Source of the DNA: Chitinophagaceae bacterium
Lineage (GTDB): Bacteria > Bacteroidota > Bacteroidia > Chitinophagales > Chitinophagaceae
DNA length: 49,821 nt
NCBI GenBank assembly: GCA_947372235.1
Contig: CANBSW010000011.1
Location: 1-49,821, forward strand
Direction of reading: 5' to 3'
The notes under the pieces are model-generated. The model saw only the letters and a program-made list of their open reading frames with translations. It was not told where the DNA came from and ran no database searches. The translations under genes and the position numbers were made by a program. Below, piece by piece: positions 16,204 to 24,642 of the stretch. Position 1 is the stretch's first letter. The number at the start of each line of letters is the position of its first letter.

Positions 16204-16593
16204 TTACTCCTTCACATCCTCCTTATTCATCATCCACCAACAAAACCCAACACCCAACAAACACCCACAGCTATCCGCTACAATATCATTCAATTCAAAA
16301 GAACGATTAGGTATCCAATACTTCTGTACAAACTCCATAATGGTTCCGTAAGCAATGCCATTTACTAATATATAGAAGAACCATCTCTTTTTAAAATCGC
16401 TTTTGAGAGTACTTAATCTGATGGGGTTACAGAATAAAAAACACAATGTGCCAAACATAAAAATGTGTATCCATTTATCTGCATGTAAAACCTCAAACCA
16501 GTTGCTTTTAGGAAAAGCAGAACCGGGTAAACACAGTAATACCAAACTAAGTACAAGCCATGCAATAGCAGGATAAAATTTTTTGATCAGCAC
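16204..16593 (-). CDS. VanZ-like family membrane protein
   Basis: 129 aa with four membrane helices. DKWIHIFMFGTLCFLF and GTIMEFVQKYWIPNRSFELN followed by DIVADSCGCLLG are the conserved VanZ-like segments (helix 2 and the E-x-x-Q ... D-x-x-A-N/D motif). Members reduce teicoplanin binding in enterococci, but most chromosomal homologues have unknown function. It converges on cdsA and is 31 bp downstream of the anti-sigma gene. Confidence 0.87.
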   Translation of the reverse strand: MLIKKFYPAIAWLVLSLVLLCLPGSAFPKSNWFEVLHADKWIHIFMFGTLCFLFCNPIRLSTLKSDFKKRWFFYILVNGIAYGTIMEFVQKYWIPNRSFELNDIVADSCGCLLGVGFCWWMMNKEDVKE

Positions 16594-16624
16594 AAGAGTA
16601 AATTATACCGGAAAAGTAAATCAA

Positions 16625-17410
16625 TTATCCAACTTTACCTGCAACATACATCTGATCCATGGTTGGAGTTGCACTGCCACCCTTTTTCTCAAGGGTAATG
16701 GCAAACATAGAAGCATTGGGAATGTTCTTCATTTTGCAGAGTCCGGCACAGGTTCCCATTACGCCGGCATCAACTGGTTTACCATCAACAATGGCCCATA
16801 GTTGGTATTGTTTGTTGGCACCTGCATCTGGTAATTTATTAGGGAGAAGATATACGTCTTTTGATTTACTGTCCCAGAAAACAGTAGCCAGATTATTTTC
16901 TTTACCCGCAATACCCGTCATAGAAATTTTGATCACTGTTGGGTCGCTCATCATTTGCATACTGTTGTACAGATCCAGCACTTTGGTCTGTGTATTCTGA
17001 TTTTCTGCGATGAGTGTATTTTTTTCGGCCAATAAACTTTGATAGGCGGTTGAGGTAGATTTGAACTGGTTGTAGAAATAGATATTCAAAGCGGAGCTAA
17101 CTACCAACAGAATTACAGAAGCCGCAGCGAGATACCTACCCCAATTAATCGATGCCACTTGCCCTTGTGACCTGTCTTTTTTAAATTCACTTTCAAGAGA
17201 GCTAAACAAAGCTTCTTTTACACCGGCAGGTGGTGCAATAGCAGCGGCCAGCGACTGCTTTTCCAGCGCAGCTTCAAACTCATCAATAGCCTGTTTGATC
17301 TCAGGGTATTGACGGCTTAACTGCTCCAGTTCTGCAGCTTCCTGTGATTCTGCCATGCCAAGCACATAGCTTTCTATCACACCACTTTCTATGTAAGCCT
17401 TGATATCCAA
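16625..17410 (-). CDS. Anti-sigma factor, RskA (anti-sigma-K) family
   Basis: 261 aa. The N-terminal helical domain (IESGVIESYVLGMAESQEAA, then LEQLSRQYPEIKQ) is the sigma-binding part, one membrane helix lies near residue 92-112 (YLAAASVILLVVSSALNIYF), and the periplasmic RskA fold follows: ATVFWDSKSKDVYLLPNKLP, YQLWAIVDGKPVDAG, ITLEKKGGSATPTMDQMYV. It holds the ECF factor encoded 2 bp upstream at the membrane until released, probably by regulated proteolysis. This pair is distinct from the sigma operon at 9270-11815. Confidence 0.9.
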   Translation of the reverse strand: MDIKAYIESGVIESYVLGMAESQEAAELEQLSRQYPEIKQAIDEFEAALEKQSLAAAIAPPAGVKEALFSSLESEFKKDRSQGQVASINWGRYLAAASVILLVVSSALNIYFYNQFKSTSTAYQSLLAEKNTLIAENQNTQTKVLDLYNSMQMMSDPTVIKISMTGIAGKENNLATVFWDSKSKDVYLLPNKLPDAGANKQYQLWAIVDGKPVDAGVMGTCAGLCKMKNIPNASMFAITLEKKGGSATPTMDQMYVAGKVG

Positions 17411-17412
17411 CT

Positions 17413-17955
17413 TTATGGTTTAATAATTTCTCTTAATTGTATTAATGCCGTTCGTAATCGTGTTTTTACAGTTCCGAGCGGGATGTTCAGCATTTTGGCT
17501 ATCTCATCCTGTGTATACCCTTGAAAATAGGATAATTCAACCAGCACCCTGTATTCCTCTTTCAGGCTGTAAACTACTTTCCTCAATCCAATCTGATCGG
17601 TCTTGGTTTCACTGGTGCCGCCTGCACTATATACGTCTTCAGATAACTCACGGTTTTGCCGGCTGTTCTGAAAACCCTTGCTTCTTACCATATCGATAGA
17701 AGCGTTGCGGGCAATGTTCAGCATCCAGGTAAACAACCGGCCTTTGCTGCTATCGTAACTGTCTATCTGCTTCCAGATCTTTACAAAAACCTCCTGCAGT
17801 ACATCATTAGCCAGCTCTTCCTCATTTACTACATTCAGGATAACAGAATACAGTGCCCCTGAATAATTATCATACAGGTAGCTGAATACATTACCGCTCC
17901 GTTGCTGTAGCAACTGGACCAGTTCGGTTTCGCTGTATTTTTTTACTACTTCCAA
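17413..17955 (-). CDS. ECF RNA polymerase sigma factor, SigK-like
   Basis: 180 aa. Region 2 contains ANDVLQEVFVKIWKQIDSYD, then RLFTWMLNIARNASIDMVRS; region 4 has YTQDEIAKMLNIPLGTVKTR. The pairing with an RskA-type anti-sigma factor 2 bp downstream places it in the SigK-like ECF group, often linked to oxidative or envelope stress. It is the first gene of the two-gene unit. Target genes cannot be read from the window. Confidence 0.92.
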   Translation of the reverse strand: MEVVKKYSETELVQLLQQRSGNVFSYLYDNYSGALYSVILNVVNEEELANDVLQEVFVKIWKQIDSYDSSKGRLFTWMLNIARNASIDMVRSKGFQNSRQNRELSEDVYSAGGTSETKTDQIGLRKVVYSLKEEYRVLVELSYFQGYTQDEIAKMLNIPLGTVKTRLRTALIQLREIIKP

Positions 17956-18017
17956 AAGCAGGTTGATCAGGTTTCAAGGTTGATACCAATAAATACGTAA
18001 GATGCGCTTATATGGTT

Positions 18018-18395
18018 TTATCCCACTAAAGAAGCATAAGCAGCCTGATCCATCAGTGCTTCTACACTGGCAACATCAGCAACGGTTAATTTGATCATCC
18101 AGCCATCACCATAAGGATCGGTATTCACCAGTTCCGGTTGTTTTTCCAGAATTGGATTTACTTCCAATACAGTACCTGCAACAGGCAAAAACAGGTCGCT
18201 CACGGTTTTTACCGCTTCCACAGTTCCAAAGATCTCTTCGGCTGCCAGGGTTTTTCCGGTGGTATTGATATCTACGTATACAATATCGCCCAGTTCATGC
18301 TGTGCAAAATCGGTAATGCCAATGGTAGCAATATTGCCTTCCAGGCGAATCCATTCGTGGTCTTTGGTGTAGCGAACATCTGTTGGGAAATTCAT
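18018..18395 (-). CDS. gcvH: Glycine cleavage system H protein
   Basis: 125 aa, typical length. [20 protein letters not shown] and [15 protein letters not shown] are the family opening, and [18 protein letters not shown] carries the lipoylated lysine (Lys63). The protein shuttles the aminomethyl group between the P, T and L proteins in glycine breakdown. gcvP and gcvT are not in the window. A near-consensus -7 element (AATATTTG on the minus strand) lies about 20 bp upstream of the start. Confidence 0.95.
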   Translation of the reverse strand: MNFPTDVRYTKDHEWIRLEGNIATIGITDFAQHELGDIVYVDINTTGKTLAAEEIFGTVEAVKTVSDLFLPVAGTVLEVNPILEKQPELVNTDPYGDGWMIKLTVADVASVEALMDQAAYASLVG

Positions 18396-18444
18396 ATCGG
18401 TTTATTTTAGTAGTGCAAATATTGAATAAAAAACGATTGGATTA

Positions 18445-18512
18445 GAATTCAAAAGTAAAAAGGCAAAATTCAAAACCATTTTTGACTTTTTAATGTTGAA
18501 TTTTGACTTCTA
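18445..18512. repeat. Imperfect inverted repeat downstream of the gene at 18510-18881
   Basis: GAATTCAAAAGTAAAAAGGC and GACTTTTTAATGTTGAATTTTGACTTC-type sequence pair imperfectly across about 65 bp. The right end covers the stop of the hypothetical gene. It is AT-rich and could act as a terminator for that gene. Confidence 0.5.
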
Positions 18513-18881
18513 AAACCCTTGCTGTTCAAAGTAAAGCAACACATGGTCCTTAATAAAGTTCTCCTGTTCGTGTGAGATCATTACCGGCAATTCTTTTACC
18601 TGTTTATAATGGGGCCAGCCTTCTTCGTCATTTCCTTCAAGTATATAATAACCGCTTTGACTGAGCACTTTGCAAACAGCCACATGCATCAGGTCCTGCT
18701 TTTGTTCTTTGGAGATATTTTCCTGCATAAAACCGGTTTCCTGCATGCCAATGAGGAAGAGAACAGCTTCCAGATCTGGTTTTTTGCCAAAACGTTCCAT
18801 TAATTTGGCCTCCAGGGCCCACCATCTGGGTTGTAAATCGTCTGAAATAAACATATTGGCAAAGGTAAACGCCTGAAGCAT
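18510..18881 (-). CDS. Conserved-looking hypothetical cytoplasmic protein
   Basis: 123 aa from ATG 18881; the track start 18899 is a TTG overlapping the promoter region of serS. No signal peptide or membrane helix. LEAVLFLIGMQETGFMQ and LMHVAVCKVLSQSGYYIL look like helical core segments; the middle is acidic (EGNDEEGWPHYK). I do not recognise a characterised family, though small proteins of this kind next to serS occur in Bacteroidota as I recall. It is divergent from serS with 48 bp between the two ATGs. Confidence 0.7.
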   Translation of the reverse strand: MLQAFTFANMFISDDLQPRWWALEAKLMERFGKKPDLEAVLFLIGMQETGFMQENISKEQKQDLMHVAVCKVLSQSGYYILEGNDEEGWPHYKQVKELPVMISHEQENFIKDHVLLYFEQQGF

Positions 18882-18903
18882 GCCATCATCACCCGGCAAA
18901 AGT

Positions 18904-18911
18904 TATCTTTG
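18904..18911 (+). promoter_or_regulatory. Candidate -7 promoter element of serS
   Basis: TATCTTTG is an exact TAnnTTTG match, ending 18 bp before the serS ATG at 18930. This favours the ATG start over the TTG at 18909, which falls inside the element. Confidence 0.5.
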
Positions 18912-18929
18912 CCGCAAATTGAACTGATT

Positions 18930-20201
18930 ATGTTACAAGTGAGTGTATTGCGCAACAATACAGACGAGGTTAAAAAAAGGCTGGCTGTAAAACAATTTAA
19001 ACAGCCCGAACTGGTAGATGCCATCATTGCATTGGATGATGAGCGCAAAAAATTACAGGCCGATTTTGATGGCACCCAGGCCAAAGTGAATGCCGCATCC
19101 AAAGAAATTGGTAAGATGATGGCACAGGGTAAAAAAGAAGAAGCCGAATCCATCAAATCTGATGTGGCATCATGGAAAGCCACGCTGGAACCACTGAAAG
19201 AACAAATGGCCGTTGTTGAAAAACAACTCGCTGATACATTGGTGATATTACCCAACCTGCCATCATCACAGGTGCCTGAGGGAAAAACGCCTGAAGAAAA
19301 TGTGGTGGTGAGAGAAGGAGGCATAAAACCAATTTTGGCAGAAGGTGCTGTTCCACATTGGGATCTGATCAAACAATATGATCTGGTTGATTTTGAAACC
19401 GGTGCTAAAATTACCGGCAGTGGATTTCCGTTGTACAAAGGAAAAGGTGCCAAATTGCAAAGGGCATTGGTTTCTTATTTTCTTGATTATAATATTGCTG
19501 CAGGATATACTGAGTACATTCCTCCGTATATGGTAAACGAAGCCAGCGCATTTGCTACAGGTCAGTTACCCGATAAAGAAGGGCAGATGTATCATGCCAC
19601 AGCTGATAATTTTTATTTGATCCCAACTGCAGAAGTACCGGTTACTAATATTTACCGTGATACCATTCTGAAGAAAGAAGAACTGCCCGTTAAGATGACG
19701 GCCTACTCACCCTGCTTCAGAAGAGAAGCCGGCAGTTTTGGAAAAGATGTTCGTGGATTAAACCGTGTACACCAGTTTGAAAAAGTAGAGATCATCCAGA
19801 TCGTTGAACCTGAAACCAGTTATGCTGTATTGGATGAGATGGTGCTGCATGTAGAAGAACTACTGCAATCACTACAACTGCCTTACCGCATTTTACGTTT
19901 ATGTGGTGGCGATATGGGTTTTACCAGTGCCATCACTTACGATTTTGAAGTATTCAGCGCCGCACAGGAACGCTGGCTCGAAGTAAGCAGTGTAAGTAAT
20001 TTTGAAGGTTACCAAACCAACCGCATGAAATGCCGTTACAAAGATGCTGATGGCAAAATGCAGTTTACACATTCTTTAAATGGAAGTTCTTTGGCGTTGC
20101 CCAGGATTGTGGCGTGTTTGCTGGAGAATAATCAAACAGCTGAAGGAATTAATTTACCGGAAGTGCTGCATGGGTATTTTGGAGCTGCAAAAATTTCTTA
20201 A
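18930..20201 (+). CDS. serS: Seryl-tRNA synthetase
   Basis: 423 aa from ATG 18930. The N-terminal coiled-coil arm spans about residues 30-100 (DDERKKLQADFDGTQAKV...). The class II core has TAEVPVTNIYRDTIL, motif 2 SPCFRREAGSFGKDVRGLNR with HQFEKVE, and motif 3 LNGSSLALPRIVACLLENNQ. It charges tRNA-Ser with serine. It is a single-gene unit. A repeat motif (GAATATCGAACA) begins immediately after its stop. Confidence 0.96.
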   Translation: MLQVSVLRNNTDEVKKRLAVKQFKQPELVDAIIALDDERKKLQADFDGTQAKVNAASKEIGKMMAQGKKEEAESIKSDVASWKATLEPLKEQMAVVEKQLADTLVILPNLPSSQVPEGKTPEENVVVREGGIKPILAEGAVPHWDLIKQYDLVDFETGAKITGSGFPLYKGKGAKLQRALVSYFLDYNIAAGYTEYIPPYMVNEASAFATGQLPDKEGQMYHATADNFYLIPTAEVPVTNIYRDTILKKEELPVKMTAYSPCFRREAGSFGKDVRGLNRVHQFEKVEIIQIVEPETSYAVLDEMVLHVEELLQSLQLPYRILRLCGGDMGFTSAITYDFEVFSAAQERWLEVSSVSNFEGYQTNRMKCRYKDADGKMQFTHSLNGSSLALPRIVACLLENNQTAEGINLPEVLHGYFGAAKIS

Positions 20202-20228
20202 GAATATCGAACAGATGAATGATGAAGT
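20202..20228 (+). repeat. Stop-codon-abutting repeat motif, copy 2
   Basis: GAATATCGAACAGATGAATG then ATGAAGT follows directly on the serS TAA. It is identical to copy 1 (12694-12723) over 27 bases, although the reading frame relative to the stop differs. Confidence 0.85.
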
Positions 20229-20405
20229 GTGTGAAACGGTCGGGACGCTGTTTAGTGGGTAATGTGCTTTAGTAGCTGGATTGTAAGCGGCCTGAACGTT
20301 TAGAGAAGTAATAATTAAACAGGCATTTCCCCTCCTTGCGCAGCAAAGAAGTCGTGCCCAAGCGGCTTAGCGATGGGCGGGGTGGTAAATGATGTTTGTT
20401 ATTTA

Positions 20406-20464
20406 AGCCACAGATTCACAGATTACCACAGATTAGTTCTGTGAAACTCTGTGAATCTGTGGCT
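20406..20464. repeat. Inverted repeat, family B (17-bp perfect arms)
   Basis: AGCCACAGATTCACAGA at 20406-20422 pairs exactly with 20448-20464 and is followed by TTCTTTTTTC, so it could terminate serS transcription. With the stop-abutting motif and a GC-rich imperfect hairpin near 20327-20392 it fills the 310-bp gap between serS and the hydrolase gene. Confidence 0.85.
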
Positions 20465-20489
20465 TTCTTTTTTCACCCGCTTTTTAATT

Positions 20490-20497
20490 TATATTTG
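20490..20497 (+). promoter_or_regulatory. Candidate -7 promoter element of the hydrolase gene
   Basis: TATATTTG matches TAnnTTTG exactly and ends 14 bp before the ATG at 20512, giving a very short leader. Confidence 0.45.
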
Positions 20498-20511
20498 AAA
20501 AAACTACCACT

Positions 20512-21459
20512 ATGCTTGTCAAATGGTTTAAAAGACTTGTCTATACAGTATTGGCTTTATTTATTCTTTTAAATATCATGGCGGCATTTCATGCCTATAA
20601 ATTCACTCACTTTTATACAAATATTCCACCTGCTAAAAAACCGGAGCAGATGAGTGCAGGTGAAAAAGCATCCGCCATTTTTTTTGGAATAAATTATGCA
20701 AAGAGTAAAGTGGTTGATTCATTACAGATTGCTCATGATACAGTAAACATCAAAACCATGGACAGTGTTCGCCTGGAAAGCTGGTATATAAAAGCCGACA
20801 GCAATGCCAAAGGAACCATCCTCATGTTTCATGGGCATGGCAGCAGCAAGAGCGGCATCATCCGCGAAGCAACTGCCTTTCATACAATGGGATGGAATGT
20901 GGTGATGACAGATTTCAGGGCACACGGAAACAGTGAAGGTGAAATTTGTACCATTGGCGCCAATGAAGCCAAAGATGTAAAAGCTGTTTGGGATTTTGTG
21001 AAAGCAAAAGATGAAAAAAATATTGTTCTCTGGGGAATTTCATTAGGTGCTGCAACAACACTGAAAGCCGTTCATGATTTTCAATTACAACCTCAAAAAA
21101 TAATTCTCGAAATGCCTTTTGGCACATTAACCGATGCAGTAAAAGGCCGCCTGCGTACCATGCATTTGCCCGAACAACCTTTGAGCACCTTGCTTGCATT
21201 TTGGGGAGGAATTGAACAGGGCTTCTGGGCATTTAATATGAATCCCGAATTATTTGCCGCTGATATTAAATGCCCCGTATTAGTTCAATGGGGTGTAGGC
21301 GATAAACGTGTTACCGAGCAGGAAACCAATACCATCTTCACAAATATAAGCAGTAAAGAAAAAACATTGGTGCGGTATGAAGAGAGTGGGCATGAGAGTC
21401 TTTGCAAAAAAGAGAATCAAAAATGGATGAGTTCGGTGGGGAGTTTTTTGAACAAATGA
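20512..21459 (+). CDS. Membrane-anchored alpha/beta hydrolase
   Basis: 315 aa. An N-terminal hydrophobic segment (LVYTVLALFILLNIMAAF) looks like an uncleaved anchor. The hydrolase core shows GTILMFHGHGSSKSG (oxyanion loop), the nucleophile elbow GISLGAA (Ser177), a likely acid in GVGDKRVT and the histidine in ESGHESL. The family resembles BAAT/YqkD-like serine hydrolases; the substrate is unknown. Its TGA stop is the start of copy 3 of the stop-abutting motif. Confidence 0.85.
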   Translation: MLVKWFKRLVYTVLALFILLNIMAAFHAYKFTHFYTNIPPAKKPEQMSAGEKASAIFFGINYAKSKVVDSLQIAHDTVNIKTMDSVRLESWYIKADSNAKGTILMFHGHGSSKSGIIREATAFHTMGWNVVMTDFRAHGNSEGEICTIGANEAKDVKAVWDFVKAKDEKNIVLWGISLGAATTLKAVHDFQLQPQKIILEMPFGTLTDAVKGRLRTMHLPEQPLSTLLAFWGGIEQGFWAFNMNPELFAADIKCPVLVQWGVGDKRVTEQETNTIFTNISSKEKTLVRYEESGHESLCKKENQKWMSSVGSFLNK

Positions 21460-21494
21460 ATATCGAACAAGGAACAGAGGAATGATGAAGTAAG
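21457..21494 (+). repeat. Stop-codon-abutting repeat motif, copy 3 (expanded)
   Basis: TGAATATCGAACAAGGAACA then GAGGAATGATGAAGTAAG starts with the hydrolase stop codon. It carries an extra AAGGAACAGAG block relative to copies 1 and 2, suggesting internal duplication of GAACA. Confidence 0.8.
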
Positions 21495-21522
21495 TTGGAA
21501 GCTAGAATAGAATTTTCCTTCC

Positions 21523-22233
21523 TCAAAGCGAAGGGGATGAGTTGATAAATTTGTTTAGGAGAACAAAAATATCATTCCTGTTATTCCTTAAAACCGTTTT
21601 TTCACTACGTATTGTAACGCTGCTTTGAATATACTTTCCTTCTTCCTGCAATTCATTTCCATCATTCGCAATCATCCGTTCAATCGTTTCCTCATTCATC
21701 TCAAGATGAAATTGTAAACCCAATACACTATCACCAATTAAAAAAGCCTGGTGTTTACAAACTACAGTAGAAGCAATTAATTGTGCATTTACCGGCAGAT
21801 CAAAAGTATCTCCATGCCAATGAAACAAAGTATATGGATTTTGAAAATGAGAAAAGAATTCATTGGATCTTGCCAGATCCGTAAACTGAACCGGAAAAAA
21901 TCCGATCTCTTTTTCTTTTCCTTGATACACTTTACAACCCAATGCCGAAGCAATCAATTGCGCACCTAAGCAAATACCCAACACTTTTTTACCCGCATCA
22001 ATGGCTTGCCTGATAAATAGTTTTTCTTCTTTTAACCAGGGATACAAATTTTCTTCATCCACATTCATATACCCACCCATGATAATTAATACATTCAGGT
22101 CTGCTAATGAAGGCAAAATAAATTGGGGTTCAAAAAAATTAGTGCAGGTGATTGCATAACCCCTTGTCTCGGCCCATTCTATAATAGTTCCGGGTGATTC
22201 GGAAACAACATGTTGAAAACAATGAATCCTCAT
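21523..22233 (-). CDS. Class I glutamine amidotransferase-like protein
   Basis: 236 aa. LNVLIIMGGYMNVDEE, the nucleophile elbow VLGICLGAQLIA (Cys88) and LGLQFHLEMNEE with the His-Glu of the triad show an intact class I GATase catalytic set. LFHWHGDTFDLP is typical of stand-alone members such as YfeJ/GuaA-like amidotransferases. No synthase domain or synthase neighbour is present, so it is a free-standing enzyme acting on an unknown amide. It converges on the hydrolase gene. Confidence 0.88.
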   Translation of the reverse strand: MRIHCFQHVVSESPGTIIEWAETRGYAITCTNFFEPQFILPSLADLNVLIIMGGYMNVDEENLYPWLKEEKLFIRQAIDAGKKVLGICLGAQLIASALGCKVYQGKEKEIGFFPVQFTDLARSNEFFSHFQNPYTLFHWHGDTFDLPVNAQLIASTVVCKHQAFLIGDSVLGLQFHLEMNEETIERMIANDGNELQEEGKYIQSSVTIRSEKTVLRNNRNDIFVLLNKFINSSPSL

Positions 22234-22321
22234 ATTAAAAATTTACTCACCCGGATACAGCTTCGTTCGTCTTCTCTTTGCTATTCCATAGTGAAGAAGC
22301 AGAGGGTGACTTAAATATAAA

Positions 22322-22975
22322 TTATTGAATAGCTGCTTCCACTTCCTTCCCCAATGGAGAAACAGTCATCGCAAAAAAATGTGTTAACTCCCCATTTTCA
22401 TTGATCAGGTACTTACTAAAATTCCAAACCGGTTGCTGCTCACACCAGCCATTTTGTTTGGCATTTGATAACCATTGAAAAACAGGGTTCTGTTCCCCAC
22501 CTTTAACAACATGGCTCTTCTGCATCAATGGAAAACTAATTCCATAATTGGCTTTACAAAATGCAGCAATGTTTTGATCATCTTTTTTTTCCTGTTCTTT
22601 AAAATCATTTGCAGGAAATGCGATGACCACCAACTTATCTTTATGTTTCTGATACAATTTTTCCAATTCATCATACTGCGCAGTATATCCACAATCACTC
22701 GCCGTATTTACGATCAGTATTTTCTTTCCTTTATATTGATTCAGATCAACCTCAGTTCCATTATTTGCCTTCACTTTCAAAGCATAAAAAGAAGTAACCG
22801 ATTTTGCGTCTGACATATTTGTCTGTATCTCCTTTTTATTCGGAAATAATTTTGTCTTCAGCATCACCAATGGATACACAGATTTTAAAATGGATTGTCT
22901 CCAGCTCATGTCTTTACGCTTTACCAAAAAAAGTCCAACAACCAGTATTCCAGCGCCAATCAAAATTTTTTGCAT
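22322..22975 (-). CDS. Glutathione peroxidase-like thiol peroxidase, membrane anchored
   Basis: 217 aa, longer than the usual ~160 because of an N-terminal hydrophobic anchor (ILIGAGILVVGLFLV) and linker. The peroxidatic site is LIVNTASDCGYTAQY with Cys95 in place of selenocysteine. The WNF motif (PVWNFSKYLI) is intact. Where most bacterial Cys-GPx have FPCNQF with the resolving cysteine, this one has FPANDF, so it lacks the usual thioredoxin-linked disulfide partner. It probably reduces hydroperoxides at the inner membrane; the reductant is uncertain. Confidence 0.88.
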   Translation of the reverse strand: MQKILIGAGILVVGLFLVKRKDMSWRQSILKSVYPLVMLKTKLFPNKKEIQTNMSDAKSVTSFYALKVKANNGTEVDLNQYKGKKILIVNTASDCGYTAQYDELEKLYQKHKDKLVVIAFPANDFKEQEKKDDQNIAAFCKANYGISFPLMQKSHVVKGGEQNPVFQWLSNAKQNGWCEQQPVWNFSKYLINENGELTHFFAMTVSPLGKEVEAAIQ

Positions 22976-23038
22976 ACTACATTTGTTTAAGCATCCAATC
23001 CTCTATAAAAAACATTTTCAAATTTTCAAATCCTCAAA

Positions 23039-24418
23039 TTACCGAATGATCCATTTAAAAATCCCCAGCTTCCCTTTCAACGGTGGATACTTTAATGCAG
23101 GATCAAACCAGGTAGGTGTTTTCATCACAGACTTTCTATGACTAAACGTATCAAACGAACTCTTGCCATGATAATCACCCATACCGCTAAAACCCCTGCC
23201 ACCAAAAGGCAAACCGGGATTGGTTAAATGCCAGCTTGCATTATTTACACAGGCACCGCCTGATGGAACAGCATCCAACCATTGTTGTTCTTTACCACTG
23301 TCAGATGTAAACACATAAAAAGCCAAAGGGTTCGGATTTTGTGCAATGATGGTTTTGGCTTCTTCCATGGTAGTAAAAGAAAGCAAAGGCAATACAGGTC
23401 CGAATATTTCTTCTTTCATCACAGCTGCATCTATGCCCACACCATCAATAATAGTAGGTTCAATAAATAGCGTTTCTCTGTTATAACGGCCTCCCTGTAA
23501 AAGATTTCCCTGCGGGATGTATTGTACTATTCTGTCGAACTGTTTTGTGTTGATGATCTTTCCGTAATTTTCGCAAGCCTGTGCATCATCTCCAAAAAAC
23601 TGATGGATGCGTTTTTTTATTTCAGCAATCAATGCTTCTTTTTTCGAAGTATGAACCAACACATAGTCAGGTGCCACACACATTTGTCCGGCGTTGGAAA
23701 ATTTGGTCATTACAATTCGTTTGGCAGCAATGGCAATATTAGCATCGGCTTCTACCACACACGGACTTTTACCGCCCAGCTCCAGTGTAACCGGCACCAA
23801 TTTTTCTGCCGCCATTTTGTAAATGATCTTGCCCACTGCGGTGCTACCGGTATAGAACACATGGTCAAAAGCAAACCCATTCATCATTTCAGGAATTACT
23901 GTTGCGCCATCACCCGACACATACAAAATGTATTCTTTAGGAAAAGTAGATTCAATAATTTTCTGCATCACCGCAGCAGTAGCCGGAGCAAACTCACTCG
24001 GTTTTAACACCACACAGTTACCCGCAGCAATAGCACCCAGCAACGGAGTAAACAATAATTGAAAAGGATAATTCCATGGACCGATAGCCAACACCACACC
24101 CAACGGCTCGCGCAACACCCGACTGCTGGATGGCAGGTTTAATAAATTGGTAGAAACGCTTTCCGGCTCCATCCAATGTTTCAGGTTGCGCAATGCATCG
24201 TTCAGTTCGGCCAGAAAAAAACCATTCTCGGTAACCCAGCATTCTTCCTTGCTTTTTTTTAGATCGGCTAACAGGGCTGCATAAATTTCTTCTTCATGTG
24301 CGATCACCGCATTTTTTAAAGCCAGTAACTGCTGTTTGCGAAAAGCATACGGTTTGGTAACGCCGCTCTCAAAATACCGGCGCATAGCTGCCAGCTGCAT
24401 TAGAATATCATGTGACAT
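23039..24418 (-). CDS. Class 3 aldehyde dehydrogenase family protein
   Basis: 459 aa from ATG 24418; the track start 24427 adds three residues. The short N-terminus and length fit the class 3 (fatty or aromatic aldehyde) branch. LAIGPWNYPFQLLFTPL, FTGSTAVGK-type sequence (FYTGSTAVGKI), VTLELGGKSPCVV with the general-base glutamate and NAGQMCVAPDYVLV with the catalytic cysteine are intact. The C-terminal NPGLPFGGRGFSGMGDYHGK is conserved. It oxidises aldehydes with NAD(P)+. It is a single gene ending 63 bp before the GPx start. Confidence 0.93.
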   Translation of the reverse strand: MSHDILMQLAAMRRYFESGVTKPYAFRKQQLLALKNAVIAHEEEIYAALLADLKKSKEECWVTENGFFLAELNDALRNLKHWMEPESVSTNLLNLPSSSRVLREPLGVVLAIGPWNYPFQLLFTPLLGAIAAGNCVVLKPSEFAPATAAVMQKIIESTFPKEYILYVSGDGATVIPEMMNGFAFDHVFYTGSTAVGKIIYKMAAEKLVPVTLELGGKSPCVVEADANIAIAAKRIVMTKFSNAGQMCVAPDYVLVHTSKKEALIAEIKKRIHQFFGDDAQACENYGKIINTKQFDRIVQYIPQGNLLQGGRYNRETLFIEPTIIDGVGIDAAVMKEEIFGPVLPLLSFTTMEEAKTIIAQNPNPLAFYVFTSDSGKEQQWLDAVPSGGACVNNASWHLTNPGLPFGGRGFSGMGDYHGKSSFDTFSHRKSVMKTPTWFDPALKYPPLKGKLGIFKWIIR

Positions 24419-24470
24419 AGCAATCATTTAATGATCATTATAAACCAACACTACAATGTAAGATTTGTTT

Positions 24471-24540
24471 GCGTCATTGCGAACCCCGCGCAACCATCCC
24501 AAATAAATAACTGGCAAAAGGGGTGAAGCAATCTGTGTTA
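24471..24540. repeat. Decayed copy of inverted repeat family A
   Basis: GCGTCATTGCGAACCCCGCG at the left and GAAGCAATCTGTGTTA at the right match the family A arm words, but no opposite arm follows. It is a one-armed remnant at the left edge of the islet of conflict genes. Confidence 0.65.
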
Positions 24541-24642
24541 CGAACCAGGAAAGACAGAAAAAAATAATAGAACCTATTTATTCTTCTCCCACTCTCAGTT
24601 TAGCCAGGAGGCACCTAAAACATAAGTACCGGGTACTTTAGA

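Noticed and set aside
18396-18460. Glycine riboswitch before gcvH
   Set aside because: The gene's upstream leader is very short and lacks any conserved aptamer-like structure.
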